In this document: positions 44,890 through 54,585 of the stretch, piece after piece
Position numbering within the stretch: position 1 is the first letter of the stretch
Layout of the letters: every line of letters begins with the position of its first letter
Source: Dyadobacter sp. CY345
GTDB taxonomy: Bacteria; Bacteroidota; Bacteroidia; Cytophagales; Spirosomataceae
Length of the DNA stretch: 64,000 nucleotides
NCBI RefSeq assembly: GCF_021502725.1
Contig: NZ_JAKFFS010000001.1
Location: 1,984,001 to 2,048,000 of the forward strand
Reading direction: 5' to 3'
Program-made: the position numbers and the translations under genes
The notes under the pieces: model-generated
Databases searched by the model: none
Told to the model about the DNA's origin: nothing
What the model saw: the letters and a program-made list of their open reading frames with translations, nothing else

Positions 44890-47022
44890 ATGACTACCAG
44901 AATATACAAACTTCTACTGTTTAGCTATATCCTGATCAGTGCTCCAACTATTTCTGCCGACACTTTATCCACTGACGGTGATGACGGCTACCGGCTCTGG
45001 CTAAAATATGAGCCCGTTACGGATCCGGCTATAAAAGCTGATTACTTAAAATACACTGTATTTATTTCAGAGTCAGGTAAGGGTGACATTATGCAAAGTG
45101 CTGCCCGGGAGCTGCAAACAGGGTTGAAGGATCTTTTGGGTAAAAATGTGTCGGTGAATAATCCGGTTGGAAATAAATCCGGTGGAATTGTTTTAAGACT
45201 GGAACCCAATGCAGACATAAAACAGGAGGAAGGTTATCGTATTCAGTTGCTGGCTGGCAATATTGTGATCAGTTCAAAATCGGAAAGTGGTATTTTGTAC
45301 GGTACTTTCGCCTTGCTGAGACACATGCAAATCCAGCTTTCTATCAAAACCTTGAATCTGACAAGCAGCCCGAAAGTACGATACCGCATGCTCAATCACT
45401 GGGACAATCCGGATGGAACGGTTGAGCGCGGATATGCAGGTTCTTCACTTTGGAAATGGTACGAATTGCCGGAGCGTGTTGACCCACGTTACCAGGATTA
45501 TGCCCGCGCCAATGCTTCTCTGGGAATTAACGGAACGGTGCTTAATAACGTAAACGCCAGTGCGCGGTTTATGTCGCAGGAGTATATTGTAAAAGTTGCG
45601 GCGGTTGCGAATGTGATGCGGAAATACGGGATCAAAACGTATTTGTCTGTTTACTTTGCCGCGCCAAAAACCATTGGTGGATTGCCTACTTCCGATCCGC
45701 TGGATCCGAAGGTACGCGCCTGGTGGAAAGAAAAAGTAGCGCAGATCTATAAAGAAATTCCGGATTTTGGTGGTTTTTTGGTGAAAGCAAATTCGGAAGG
45801 TGAACCCGGTCCGCAGGATTATGGGCGTACCCATGCAGACGGTGCCAACATGCTTGCCGAGGCATTTCAGCCTTATGAGGGTATTGTTATCTGGCGGGCA
45901 TTTGTCTACAAAGCGGATCCAAATGCGGATCGTTTTAAAGCGGCTTATGAAGAATTTGTGCCGCTGGATGGAAAATTTGATCCGAAAGTCATTGTGCAGG
46001 TAAAAAACGGGCCGATTGATTTTCAGCCACGCGAGCCGTTTTCTCCATTGTTTGGCAATATGCCAAAAACGCCTTTGGGAGTAGAATTTCAGCTGACGCA
46101 GGAATATCTGGGTTTTGCTACCCATGCCGTTTATGAAGCACCCATTTTTAAAGAAAATCTGGATTCTGATACCTATGTAAATGGAAAAGGATCGACAGTC
46201 GCGAAAGTGGTGGATGGAAGTTTGCATGGTTATTCACGCACGCTCATGGCGGGTGTGGCCAACACGGGAAACGCGAAAAACTGGACAGGCCATCCGCTTG
46301 CCCAGGCAAACTGGTATGCATTCGGCAGACTGAGCTGGGATCATACGCTGAGTTCCGAGCAGATTGCAAAAGAATGGACAGAGCTGACTTTGACCCGAAA
46401 TAAAAAAGCGCAGGAGAATATTGTCGGGCTGATGATGAAATCGCGTGAAATTTATGTGGATTACAATACGCCAATCGGACTCTCGCGGCCTTGGATGGGC
46501 GTTCACTTTGCTCCCGAACCCTGGCAAAACAAAGGTTCCCGGCCTGATTGGACCGCCGTATATTACCATCGTGCAGATTCCACTGGATTGGGATTTGACA
46601 GAACTGCTTCCGGAAGTAATGCCCTTGGTCAGTACCGTCCGGAAGTGCAGCAGCAGTGGAATAATCCTGACAAAACCCCTTTGCGGTATCTTTTGTGGTT
46701 TCATCATGTAGCCTGGGACAAAAAGATAAGCAGTGAACGAACGCTTTGGGAGGAACTTTGCACCCGTTTTTACACAGGCGCTGATTCGGTAGTCTGGATG
46801 CAGCAGCAGTGGGATCTGGCCAAACCAAATCTTGATCCGCAGGTATATACCGATGTGGCCGCGCGACTGAAAGTCCAGCACAGGGAAGCGATCTGGTGGA
46901 GAGATTCCTGGGTTTTATATCTGCAAACTTTCGCAAACCAACCAATTCCAAAAGGCTTCGAGCCACCGAAGCAGACGTTGGAAGAAGTGAAAAAATCCGT
47001 TAATATTTATTTGATGAAATAA
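44890..47022 (+). CDS. GH67 alpha-glucuronidase
   Basis: A 710-residue secreted enzyme (signal ending about TISA, residue 23). It has the GH67 layout: N-terminal mixed domain (about 40-150), catalytic barrel and helical C-terminal domain. Family landmarks are KVRYRMLNHWDNPDGTVERGYAG, the acid Glu in LVKANSEGEPGPQDYGRTHADGANMLA, and the paired base residues in QVKNGPIDFQPREPFSPLF; EFQLTQEYLGFATH and the C-terminal WMGVHFAPEPWQNKG also fit. GH67 enzymes cut (4-O-methyl)-glucuronic acid from the non-reducing terminal xylose of oligosaccharides, with inversion, and do not act on polymer. I chose the ATG at 44890; an in-frame start 26 codons upstream gives no signal peptide. It links the locus to glucuronoxylan. 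Confidence 0.94.
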   Translation: MTTRIYKLLLFSYILISAPTISADTLSTDGDDGYRLWLKYEPVTDPAIKADYLKYTVFISESGKGDIMQSAARELQTGLKDLLGKNVSVNNPVGNKSGGIVLRLEPNADIKQEEGYRIQLLAGNIVISSKSESGILYGTFALLRHMQIQLSIKTLNLTSSPKVRYRMLNHWDNPDGTVERGYAGSSLWKWYELPERVDPRYQDYARANASLGINGTVLNNVNASARFMSQEYIVKVAAVANVMRKYGIKTYLSVYFAAPKTIGGLPTSDPLDPKVRAWWKEKVAQIYKEIPDFGGFLVKANSEGEPGPQDYGRTHADGANMLAEAFQPYEGIVIWRAFVYKADPNADRFKAAYEEFVPLDGKFDPKVIVQVKNGPIDFQPREPFSPLFGNMPKTPLGVEFQLTQEYLGFATHAVYEAPIFKENLDSDTYVNGKGSTVAKVVDGSLHGYSRTLMAGVANTGNAKNWTGHPLAQANWYAFGRLSWDHTLSSEQIAKEWTELTLTRNKKAQENIVGLMMKSREIYVDYNTPIGLSRPWMGVHFAPEPWQNKGSRPDWTAVYYHRADSTGLGFDRTASGSNALGQYRPEVQQQWNNPDKTPLRYLLWFHHVAWDKKISSERTLWEELCTRFYTGADSVVWMQQQWDLAKPNLDPQVYTDVAARLKVQHREAIWWRDSWVLYLQTFANQPIPKGFEPPKQTLEEVKKSVNIYLMK

Positions 47023-47121
47023 GGATAATTAATGGACATATCGGCTGTCAAACCGTGGAATAATTGACATTCTTACCCTTCATTCGAACAAATGTGCTCA
47101 CTTAAAACTGTGCGCTCGCCA

Positions 47122-47129
47122 TACCTTTG
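47122..47129 (+). promoter_or_regulatory. -7 element before the DUF1080-symporter unit
   Basis: TACCTTTG is an exact TAnnTTTG match 106 bp before the DUF1080 ATG, inside the 212-bp gap that follows GH67. No strong -33 element is seen. It suggests that the DUF1080 and symporter genes can be transcribed apart from the enzyme genes. Confidence 0.4.
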
Positions 47130-47234
47130 CCTACTTATTAGGTAATCAGATCCTGAGAAAGCCGGGCTGCGTATAGTGCTTTTCGAACAATACTTTCACA
47201 CCATAGTAATTTCAATAAAATAATAGCAATCACG

Positions 47235-47939
47235 ATGAAGAAAAGTCTTTTGATATTAGCCATCACCTTATTATTTCTCTGGAAAGCTTCCGCTCAGGAA
47301 AAAGTTGAGGCGGATAATAAATTGTCCAGAAAAGAAAAGTCAGAAGGCTGGAAGTTGCTTTGGGATGGGGTAACAACCAAAGGTTGGAAAAGCGGTAATT
47401 CCGAAAGTTTTCCGACAAAGGGATGGTCGGTGGATGGCGGTGTCTTGAAGGTTTTGAAGGATGGTAAAGGTGGAGATATCATCACCGATCAGAAATACGA
47501 AAATTTTATCCTAAAAGTAGATTTTAAAATTACGGATGGAGCCAATAGCGGTATCAAATATTTTGTAAACCGTGGCGGGATCGGTTGTGAATATCAGATT
47601 CTGGACGATCAGAAACATCCGGATGCCAAGGGTGGCGTTGCCGGAAATCGTACGCTGGGATCTTTGTATGACCTCATTACCGCCTCAGCCGACAAACCAT
47701 TTAACAAGGAACAGTTCAATACTGCGATGATCATTGTGAAGGGCAACCACGTTGAACACTGGCTGAACGAAGTGAAGGTCGTGGAATATGAACGAAACAA
47801 CCAGATGTGGAAGGCTTTGGTCAATTACAGCAAGTATAAGGAATACGCTGATTTTGGAGCTGCTGCGCAGGGCAACATCCTGCTTCAGGAACACGGCGAT
47901 GAGGTCTGGTTTAAAAATATAAAAATATTAGTGCTTTAA
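47235..47939 (+). CDS. Secreted DUF1080 (3-keto-disaccharide hydrolase family) protein
   Basis: A 234-residue exported protein: signal peptide ending in KASAQ, then one DUF1080 concanavalin-like sandwich. Landmarks are [60 protein letters not shown] and [18 protein letters not shown], and the closing [19 protein letters not shown]. The family, PF06439, is named for cleavage of 3-keto-disaccharides by elimination-type chemistry after an oxidoreductase has made the ketone. The gene lies 212 bp after GH67, 64 bp before the sugar symporter and in the same locus as the Gfo/Idh/MocA gene. That a 3-keto-xyloside is its substrate is inference. Many DUF1080 proteins remain uncharacterised, so a binding role is also possible. 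Confidence 0.86.
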   Translation: MKKSLLILAITLLFLWKASAQEKVEADNKLSRKEKSEGWKLLWDGVTTKGWKSGNSESFPTKGWSVDGGVLKVLKDGKGGDIITDQKYENFILKVDFKITDGANSGIKYFVNRGGIGCEYQILDDQKHPDAKGGVAGNRTLGSLYDLITASADKPFNKEQFNTAMIIVKGNHVEHWLNEVKVVEYERNNQMWKALVNYSKYKEYADFGAAAQGNILLQEHGDEVWFKNIKILVL

Positions 47940-48003
47940 TTCGCTGTTAACCGGGAAGTTATATTCAATTAATACATCATCGAAAAATAAATTATACTTA
48001 TCA

Positions 48004-49620
48004 ATGAAGCAGTTACAGTCGCTGGATTACATCATTTTCTTTGTTTACTTCATCATTGTTTCAGTATATGGTTACTGGATTTACCACCGTAAAAAAAGCG
48101 AAGCCGCCTCCACCAAAGATTTCTTTCTGGCCGAAGGATCGCTGACCTGGTGGGCAATCGGAGCATCTTTGATCGCTTCCAATATTTCTGCCGAACAGTT
48201 TATCGGGATGTCCGGAAATGGTTTTTCGATGGGGTTGGCCATTTCAAGTTATGAATGGATGGCGGCTGCAACACTCGTGATCGTCGCGCTCTTTTTTATG
48301 CCGATCTATCTGAAAAACAAGATTTTCACCATGCCGCAGTTTCTGAGTCAGCGCTATAATCCGACAGTTAGTCTGATCATGGCGATTTTCTGGCTGGGCT
48401 TATATATACTTGTCAATCTGACTTCGATCCTGTATCTGGGTGCGCTGGCGGTATCCGGTATCTCCGGACTGGATTTCGATCTTTGTATGTGGGGACTTGC
48501 TATTTTCTCCATCATCATTACCATCGGTGGGATGAAGGTGATCGGTTTTACAGACGTTATTCAGGTATTTTTTCTGATCATCGGCGGACTCGCGACGAGT
48601 TATATCGCCATCAATCTGGTTTCTGATAATTTTAATACGACTGGTCTTTTGAACGGTTTGAAAATGATGACACAGCATCACGACGACCATTTTCACATGA
48701 TTTTCAAAGAAGGCAGCACACATTATATGGAGCTTCCCGGCCTGACCGTTTTGCTCGGCGGTATGTGGATTGTAAACCTGAACTACTGGGGATGTAACCA
48801 GTATATCACCCAGCGCGCCCTTGGAGCTGATCTCAAAACAGCGCGTAACGGACTTTTGTTTGCTGCGTTTTTAAAACTTTTGATGCCTGTTATTGTGGTT
48901 CTGCCCGGAATTGCAGCCTACACACTTTACAACCAGGGATTATTTCAACAGGAAATGACTGAAAACGGCGTCATCGTTGCTGATAAGGCATATCCTGTTT
49001 TACTGAACTTATTACCGGCGGGATTGAAAGGACTTTCTTTTGCAGCACTTACCGCAGCAATCGTGGCGTCGCTGGCGGGAAAAGCCAATAGTATCTCAAC
49101 GATTTTCACCCTCGACATTTTCAAAATTTATATTGGCAAGAACAAAACAGAAGCACAGCTTGTGACCATCGGCCGGATAGTGATTGTAATCTCGATGATT
49201 TTAGCGATTCTGGTTTCTCCTTACATGGGTATAGACAAGGCGGGAGGTTTTCAGTTTATTCAACAAATGACAGGACTACTTTCGCCGGGAATTTTCGCAT
49301 CCTTTATTATGGGATTTTTCTGGAAACGCAGCAATTCAGCAGGAGCACTATTTGCCATCGTCGGCGGATTTATTGTCGCACTGGCGATGCACAACAACTG
49401 GCTTCCGTTCGCAGATTGGACCCAGGTTCCCTTCCTTGACCGGATGGGTTGGGTTTTTGTGATTTGTATAATAGGAATGTTTATTCTGAGTTATATTTTG
49501 CCTGACGAGAAAAAAGGATTGGTGATTGATCCGTCCATGTTCAGAGCGCAAAAGGGTTTTGTATTTGGGGCGGTAGTTATCTTGGTTATGCTGATTGGTT
49601 TATATATTTATTTCTGGTAG
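48004..49620 (+). CDS. Sodium/sugar symporter, SSS family (SGLT-like)
   Basis: A 538-residue inner-membrane transporter with about 14 spans. It begins LQSLDYIIFFVYFIIVSVYGYWI and has the SSS motifs FFLAEGSLTWWAIGASLIASNISAEQFIGMSG, NLNYWGCNQYITQRALGAD and LTAAIVASLAGKANSISTIFTLDIFK; the last contains the sodium-site region. The NISAEQFIGMSG stretch with Glu is usual in galactose/xylose-type SGLTs. It likely takes up the monosaccharide, xylose or an oxidised form, released in the periplasm. It ends the plus-strand unit and is followed by a terminator. No xylose isomerase or xylulokinase gene is in the window, so metabolism of the imported sugar must be encoded elsewhere. Confidence 0.93.
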   Translation: MKQLQSLDYIIFFVYFIIVSVYGYWIYHRKKSEAASTKDFFLAEGSLTWWAIGASLIASNISAEQFIGMSGNGFSMGLAISSYEWMAAATLVIVALFFMPIYLKNKIFTMPQFLSQRYNPTVSLIMAIFWLGLYILVNLTSILYLGALAVSGISGLDFDLCMWGLAIFSIIITIGGMKVIGFTDVIQVFFLIIGGLATSYIAINLVSDNFNTTGLLNGLKMMTQHHDDHFHMIFKEGSTHYMELPGLTVLLGGMWIVNLNYWGCNQYITQRALGADLKTARNGLLFAAFLKLLMPVIVVLPGIAAYTLYNQGLFQQEMTENGVIVADKAYPVLLNLLPAGLKGLSFAALTAAIVASLAGKANSISTIFTLDIFKIYIGKNKTEAQLVTIGRIVIVISMILAILVSPYMGIDKAGGFQFIQQMTGLLSPGIFASFIMGFFWKRSNSAGALFAIVGGFIVALAMHNNWLPFADWTQVPFLDRMGWVFVICIIGMFILSYILPDEKKGLVIDPSMFRAQKGFVFGAVVILVMLIGLYIYFW

Positions 49621-49649
49621 ATTTTTTTCAATTGAAGTTTAGAAAGTTA

Positions 49650-49683
49650 GCCCTGGGAGAAGTTTTCCTGGGGCCTTTTTTTT
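49650..49683 (+). terminator. Rho-independent terminator after the symporter
   Basis: GCCCTGGGA (49650-49658) pairs with TCCTGGGGC (49666-49674), nine pairs including two G-U, with a 7-base loop and then eight T residues. It closes the long plus-strand xylan series. Confidence 0.82.
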
Positions 49684-49713
49684 GTGTTAATTTGAAATTC
49701 TGTGTCACGATAA

Positions 49714-49908
49714 TCAATCATCTTTTTTCCTAATCCAGCGGGCAGTACTGACCAGCAGTATTAAGTTCAGCAGTATCGCGAAATACCAAACCCAGCTTTT
49801 GCCTTCGCCTATCTTGTTAAACAGGAACCCTGACAAGAACCCGAGACAACTCAAATAGATTATCCGGGCATTCCTTGATACCAACATATTTTTAATAACC
49901 ATTACCAT
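49714..49908 (-). CDS. Small two-span membrane protein, unknown function
   Basis: A 64-residue frame with two hydrophobic stretches (about residues 16-31 and 40-54) and a basic, charged C-terminus (ARWIRKKDD). Lysine/arginine placement suggests both ends in the cytoplasm. Three Met codons near the start (residues 1, 3 and 8) leave the start open. It stands alone on the minus strand between two terminators, in the middle of the xylan locus. I do not recognise a family. The hydrophobic pattern and absence of a gene on the other strand favour a real gene, but it could be spurious. Confidence 0.5.
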   Translation of the reverse strand: MVMVIKNMLVSRNARIIYLSCLGFLSGFLFNKIGEGKSWVWYFAILLNLILLVSTARWIRKKDD

Positions 49909-50030
49909 TTTTCTGGGATCGTTTTACAAATAACAATTAAAAAAAGGGCTAAGATTTGTTCCTCATATTCAATATTAGAAGAAAATGACGAAAGCACCTG
50001 ATATGAATTTTAAACTTTATTATAAACTGA

Positions 50031-50074
50031 AAAAACTGGTGCGCCGAACAATAGTAAGGCGCACCAGTTTTTTT
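50031..50074. terminator. Bidirectional terminator after the GH30 gene
   Basis: AAAAACTGGTGCGCC (50031-50045) and its exact reverse complement (50058-50072) form a 15-bp stem with a 12-base loop, with T-runs on both strands. On the minus strand it lies 50 bp after the GH30 stop and should end that transcript. Confidence 0.88.
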
Positions 50075-50121
50075 ATCAATTTCTACCTTAAACCTTCATT
50101 TTTTACACGCAAACAAAATAT

Positions 50122-53100
50122 TTAATCCCTTACAAATGATCCCGTAAAGTTATCCAGTCGATATAAATACATACCGGGACTAAGAGCTGAAACATCAATG
50201 ATATTCTGTCCATTTCCTTTAAGGTCAGTCTGGCGAATTTCCTGGCCAAGCATGTTCAGGATGGTCAGTTTCCCGGCAACTTTATTACCCTTAAGATCAA
50301 TTGTGAGCATGTCCCTTACCGGGTTCGGATATATAACTACCGGCATTGCATAAGTATTATTTACCGATTTTACCTGAGAATACGCGTAGGTTCCGTCCAG
50401 ATCCGTTTGTTTTAAGCGGTAATAACTTATGCCTGCGAGTGGGAGAGGGTCAGTTGCGGTATAGTGGTTTTCGGATGTGCTGTTAACTTTACCCTCAATG
50501 AATGCTATTTTCTCAAACCGTTTTGCATCGGTGCTTCGCTCAATGTCAAAGCCTGCATTATTCTCTTCTGAATAGGTGGTCCAGTCCAGGCGTACGCTAT
50601 TTTCGATAAACTTGGCATTAAACATTCCCAAACGAACGGGTAGGGCACTTTCATCCAAAGTCAGTTCAAGGCTCGTCGCCGTAGTAGGCAGGCCCAGTGC
50701 AAGGTATGCGCCAAAGGAATTGATCGTCGGTTGGGACGCACCGGTTGCCCTTGTGAATGTGACGGTTCCGTTGTTATTGGTAAGATAATAACCATTGACT
50801 GGTGTTTTAATTGCGATAAAAACGCCACCCGTTATCCCGACCTGCATATTACGCGCCGCACTGGCCTGGATTTCGCCGTTTGCCGAACCTTGTCTCAGGT
50901 TTGCAGAAGAAGCAATAGCACCAGTTCCTTCAAATGTGAAAGCCCCCACGCCATTAACCAAAACGGGCGTATTGGCTGGAATTTTAGAGGTTGTAATAAT
51001 TTTACCAACGACTTTCGGATCTGCAAATTCCAGCGTATAAGCTTTGACGCCTGTTGGAATGTTGGATTCAAAAGGTAAAACCAGCATTCTCATCCCGTTT
51101 AGCGTAACGCTATAGGTAGCAGATGTAGCGGTGAAACCCATCGGAGGGTAAAAATCTCCACCCATATCACTGAGTTCAAGTTTTTCCGCAATCGTTCCGT
51201 TTACAACGTTTGTTTTGTTATTCAAAACACTGCTTGGTGTGTAAAATACGCTGTTTTTGTTGGCCGCAGCAGCATGCCAGTCAGTTTGTGGATCAATATC
51301 GGTTGCCTCGGTAAAATCAAGAGAGGTATAACCAGGATCGTCAAGACAGTCTAAAAGGTAGCTATCCGAATCACCGTAAATGCCTGAAAATTTATAACCT
51401 TTCTCACTACCAACTGCCAGATAAACATCCTGGAATTTGAAGGTAAGCAGGGAGCTGAAATTATTATTATACATCGATATTATCCCCGTAATGCCATCTG
51501 GAAGCACATCTTCTGAAATGTCGAAAACCCAGTCGAAATTATCCCTTCTCGCAAAATTAATCGTACCATAATTATGTGAAGCTACTGCACCCGCCTTATT
51601 GACATAGTACAGCGTGGCATTACTTGACGTGTAGAGATTACTGGATGACAAACTTTCTACACGGAATACCAGTCGGTTAAATTTTCCGGTGAGCTGCAAA
51701 AATCCATTACTGGCATCTTTATTGGCACTAAAAAGTGGCATGTCAACTTTATGCCCAGCTGTTTTACCGCTCAATTGATAGGCGGTTCCAAAGGTTGGGT
51801 TGGTAACAGTCTGTGATTCTATTTTTTGGTAATTAATCAGCTGGCTGACCATTTTAGAAACTTCCCGCTCTCCGCTTTTATCAAACACAAGTGTAGTGAT
51901 GCTTGATGCGCCGATGGTTACGATTGGACGGGCCGTCTCTCCTGTAAATGTGATGTTGTTTTCTACCAAACTTGTGGTTTCTGTGGTAGTTATTGCTTTT
52001 CCGGAGGTGGAAAGAAATGGCAAATCCACAGATAAATTGTAGGAATTCGCAGAAGAATTGATCACCATAACAAACACTTTGTCGCCAGCTTCCGAAAGAT
52101 AGGAAGATCCGCTCAATTGGCCTGTATTATCGTTCCAAGTGTTTTGGATGCGCTGTGAACCCGTGACATATTTTGCATAATGGGAGAGAATATTTCCCCG
52201 TTTGTTTATCTCTCCTGCAACCGTTCCAAACTGTCCGTCACCCATCATGCCATAATAACGCTTGGTAGCATAATGCACCCATGCGTTTACGTTAGCGAGC
52301 ATAGCATCATTGATCTTCGTGGCAAAATCGAATGCTTCGCTCTGCCAGTTGTAATTCCTGGCAGTTCCGCTCGAATTCCAGTTGATCAGAAATTCTGTCA
52401 TCCACACTTCTTTCCCATGAGCCTGCACATTTAATAAGCCGGGTTGGATCGCCCCATACTGGTGGCCTCCGAAAATCTCAAAATTGGCCAAAACCGCAGG
52501 ATCCAAAAAAGCGTTGGCGTAAGTATCAGTAATACCCACGCTTTCAGGAGCAATAACTTTACAATTAATTTTGGCACCCTGCTCTTTAATGAACTTGGCC
52601 ATTTGAGCAGGCGTCCAGATACAACCGGCATAGTCTACCTGGTAATCAGGTTCATTTTGCAGTGAGATGGCGTACAGGTCAACGTTGTTGGTTTTGAGAT
52701 AAGTTACGAAGTTATCCAGATATTGAGCATAATCTGCATAATGTTCCTCTGCAAGATAAACGGGCCTGACAGTACCAGTTTCATCCGTATAACGGGAGGC
52801 GGTTGTGTTATAGGTTTTCCATTCTGCGGGCATACTCCATGGAGATGCAAATATTTTCAGCCCGAGAGACTGCGCCAGTTGAGCAGTGCTAAGCGCTTGC
52901 GGCCAGTTTTCCTCTCCGATCGGGATGTATATACGCATGATGTTATAACCTGCTTCACTATTCTGTCCCCACATCTTTCTGATTTCGTCATCAGTCATGT
53001 GATTGTAGCCAAACTGCGGACTATTTACAAAGCCGCCGAAACCTGTAATTTTCTGATACGAAACGTCCTTGTTGAGCTTAATAGTTGCAGTTTTTGCCTG

Positions 53101-53181
53101 TGCAAAAACTTGGTGATGAAACATGCTCAAAAGTACCAATAAAATTGCTTTTTTGAAAAGTCTGAGTATTTTTCCCGTCAT
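50122..53181 (-). CDS. GH30 glucuronoxylanase-like enzyme with C-terminal type IX secretion domain
   Basis: A 1019-residue exported enzyme; signal peptide ends in QVFAQ (about residue 28). The N-terminal GH30 barrel plus side sandwich (about 30-440) has ITGFGGFVNSP, acid/base Glu177 in SLQNEPDY and nucleophile Glu263 in WMTEFLIN. A long central part (about 450-860) contains beta-rich segments, one of which (SGKTAGHKVDMPLF to VYLAVGSEKGYKF) may bind glycan. The end has a fibronectin-like piece (NAKFIENSVRLDWTTYSEENNAGFDIERS) and a sorting domain with VVIYPNPVRDML and ISPGMYLYRL-like motif. The protein is thus probably secreted by type IX and attached to the surface, where it would start xylan cleavage. 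It faces the other enzymes, so it has its own promoter. Confidence 0.88.
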   Translation of the reverse strand: MTGKILRLFKKAILLVLLSMFHHQVFAQAKTATIKLNKDVSYQKITGFGGFVNSPQFGYNHMTDDEIRKMWGQNSEAGYNIMRIYIPIGEENWPQALSTAQLAQSLGLKIFASPWSMPAEWKTYNTTASRYTDETGTVRPVYLAEEHYADYAQYLDNFVTYLKTNNVDLYAISLQNEPDYQVDYAGCIWTPAQMAKFIKEQGAKINCKVIAPESVGITDTYANAFLDPAVLANFEIFGGHQYGAIQPGLLNVQAHGKEVWMTEFLINWNSSGTARNYNWQSEAFDFATKINDAMLANVNAWVHYATKRYYGMMGDGQFGTVAGEINKRGNILSHYAKYVTGSQRIQNTWNDNTGQLSGSSYLSEAGDKVFVMVINSSANSYNLSVDLPFLSTSGKAITTTETTSLVENNITFTGETARPIVTIGASSITTLVFDKSGEREVSKMVSQLINYQKIESQTVTNPTFGTAYQLSGKTAGHKVDMPLFSANKDASNGFLQLTGKFNRLVFRVESLSSSNLYTSSNATLYYVNKAGAVASHNYGTINFARRDNFDWVFDISEDVLPDGITGIISMYNNNFSSLLTFKFQDVYLAVGSEKGYKFSGIYGDSDSYLLDCLDDPGYTSLDFTEATDIDPQTDWHAAAANKNSVFYTPSSVLNNKTNVVNGTIAEKLELSDMGGDFYPPMGFTATSATYSVTLNGMRMLVLPFESNIPTGVKAYTLEFADPKVVGKIITTSKIPANTPVLVNGVGAFTFEGTGAIASSANLRQGSANGEIQASAARNMQVGITGGVFIAIKTPVNGYYLTNNNGTVTFTRATGASQPTINSFGAYLALGLPTTATSLELTLDESALPVRLGMFNAKFIENSVRLDWTTYSEENNAGFDIERSTDAKRFEKIAFIEGKVNSTSENHYTATDPLPLAGISYYRLKQTDLDGTYAYSQVKSVNNTYAMPVVIYPNPVRDMLTIDLKGNKVAGKLTILNMLGQEIRQTDLKGNGQNIIDVSALSPGMYLYRLDNFTGSFVRD

Positions 53182-53634
53182 TGTTTTAAGAGATTAATGG
53201 TTAGTAGTTATGTCTTTATAAGGTTTTCGGAGGGAATTTTAATTTGAAGCTTCGGGAGGATTTATCGCAGCTGAATGCGATCAGAATTTTACCATATCTA
53301 TAATTTGATTAATAAAAAATGTAATTTTATTTAGCAAATTAAGGGAGATAAGAAATGAAACTATGACACAAATCGTCAAATTTCGGGTAGGAATGTTTGA
53401 CTAGGTAAAAAAATGTGGCTATTGTTCTGGTTTTTTTTATTCAAAGTGAGGCGTCCAAGAATTTTGGAGAATCCGCAGGGGTATTAAAGTATTTTCGGCG
53501 TGTAATTTTTACCGCAATCGAAAGACATATATTAAAGAAGGGTTATCTTTTATGAAAAGCTTAAAGGCAGTGAATTGTTCAATAAAATTTTTATTCCTTT
53601 CGAATTTACGTGATCGTTGCTGAAAATAAGTTGT
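53182..53634. other. Intergenic region between GH30 and the AraC regulator
   Basis: 453 bp, A/T-rich, between two minus-strand genes. It must hold the GH30 promoter, but no CAAAnnTA (reverse of the -7 consensus) and no clear -33 site are seen. No terminator hairpin is visible after the AraC stop, so read-through from the regulator gene into GH30 is possible. No gene is evident. Confidence 0.4.
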
Positions 53635-54522
53635 TTAACCTAAAACAGACGAAACCGAAATACTTCTTCTGTAAATCCCAGGCGGGCGCCCGGTAAATTT
53701 TTTAAAAGTTCTGCTAAAATGGGAGAGGCTTTCAAAGCCGGTAAGTTCAGCAATTTCGGAACTGGATGCGTTGCTGGTGGCCATGATGTGTACTGCCCGT
53801 TCGATGCGCGTCTGGTATATGTAGGACAGAGGCCTGGTTCCGCAATATTTTTCAAATTGCCGGGAAAAATATTCTGTGTTTAAGTTGGCTCTTTCTGCAA
53901 GTATTTTAACACTGAGCGGTAAATGCAGATTGATATAAATGTAACGCATCGCGTCAAGAATTTTGACAGGTATGATCCTGGTATCCTCCGTCTGGAACAT
54001 TTCCAGCATAGTAAACCTGGATAATAATTGAAAAAGAATACCCTGCGTTTCAAGGAAGTTTGAAAATTTCTGTTGATTATTAAGTTCCTGATATTCTTTG
54101 TAGTATATATTTTTTTCATATACTTCCGGATTGTCAGAACGGTTGATTCCTCTTCCGGGATTAATATCCACCAGTCGTTGAAAATTGATTTGGTCGATAT
54201 CACCGGCCTTCACTTTATGAATATTTCTCAGATGTGAAAATAACGAAACACCATTATCTGACTCTTCAAAAAACTGAACAAAATACTGGCTGAGATAGGT
54301 GTCACAAACCAGATTACAAAGAGTATAGGAAGGAATAATATAAAGATAGCCAGCTTCCAGACGCAGCGTTTTAGAAGTATCTGAAATTTGCCCATCGCCT
54401 CCGTCAATGTAATAAATACGGTGATATGGGCTGATTACATTTTTGTAATTCCACTTCGAATCCAGCTTTAGATGGTCAGTATTGAGCAGGGAAAGCGTTT
54501 GCTTCAAAAATCGTTTATTCAT
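53635..54522 (-). CDS. AraC-family transcriptional regulator
   Basis: A 295-residue regulator. The N-terminal part (about residues 20-110) is a cupin-like sensor (YHRIYYIDGGDGQISDTSKTLRLEAGYLYIIPSYT), which usually binds a sugar. The C-terminal 100 residues have two helix-turn-helix units: LSVKILAERANLNTEYFSRQFEK and the highly conserved SSEIAELTGFESLSHFSRTFKKFTGRPPG. It is divergent from the GH29 gene, and a direct repeat with 21-bp spacing in the gap between them matches the geometry of AraC half-sites. The likely target is therefore the fucosidase gene, its own gene, or both. It could also act on GH30 downstream. The inducer is unknown. Confidence 0.9.
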   Translation of the reverse strand: MNKRFLKQTLSLLNTDHLKLDSKWNYKNVISPYHRIYYIDGGDGQISDTSKTLRLEAGYLYIIPSYTLCNLVCDTYLSQYFVQFFEESDNGVSLFSHLRNIHKVKAGDIDQINFQRLVDINPGRGINRSDNPEVYEKNIYYKEYQELNNQQKFSNFLETQGILFQLLSRFTMLEMFQTEDTRIIPVKILDAMRYIYINLHLPLSVKILAERANLNTEYFSRQFEKYCGTRPLSYIYQTRIERAVHIMATSNASSSEIAELTGFESLSHFSRTFKKFTGRPPGIYRRSISVSSVLG

Positions 54523-54553
54523 TATTCATGACAAAATAGACCTGAAATTAGCA

Positions 54554-54585
54554 AAAGTCTGTTTAAGTCAAAAGAAAGTCTGTTT
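54554..54585 (+). promoter_or_regulatory. Direct repeat of AAAGTCTGTTT at 21-bp spacing, likely AraC-type operator
   Basis: The exact 11-mer AAAGTCTGTTT occurs at 54554-54564 and 54575-54585, 21 bp apart, i.e. two helical turns on one DNA face, the spacing of the araI1/I2 half-sites. A -7-like TATAATTG (54592-54599, one mismatch) follows on the plus strand, so a bound regulator would sit over the -33 region of the GH29 promoter. A second pair, TCCGGAA at 54653 and 54675, lies in the leader. Confidence 0.62.

Noticed and set aside
45445-46966. Long antisense frames within the GH67 gene
   Set aside because: The plus strand encodes a complete GH67 enzyme with all family motifs; the antisense translations show none.
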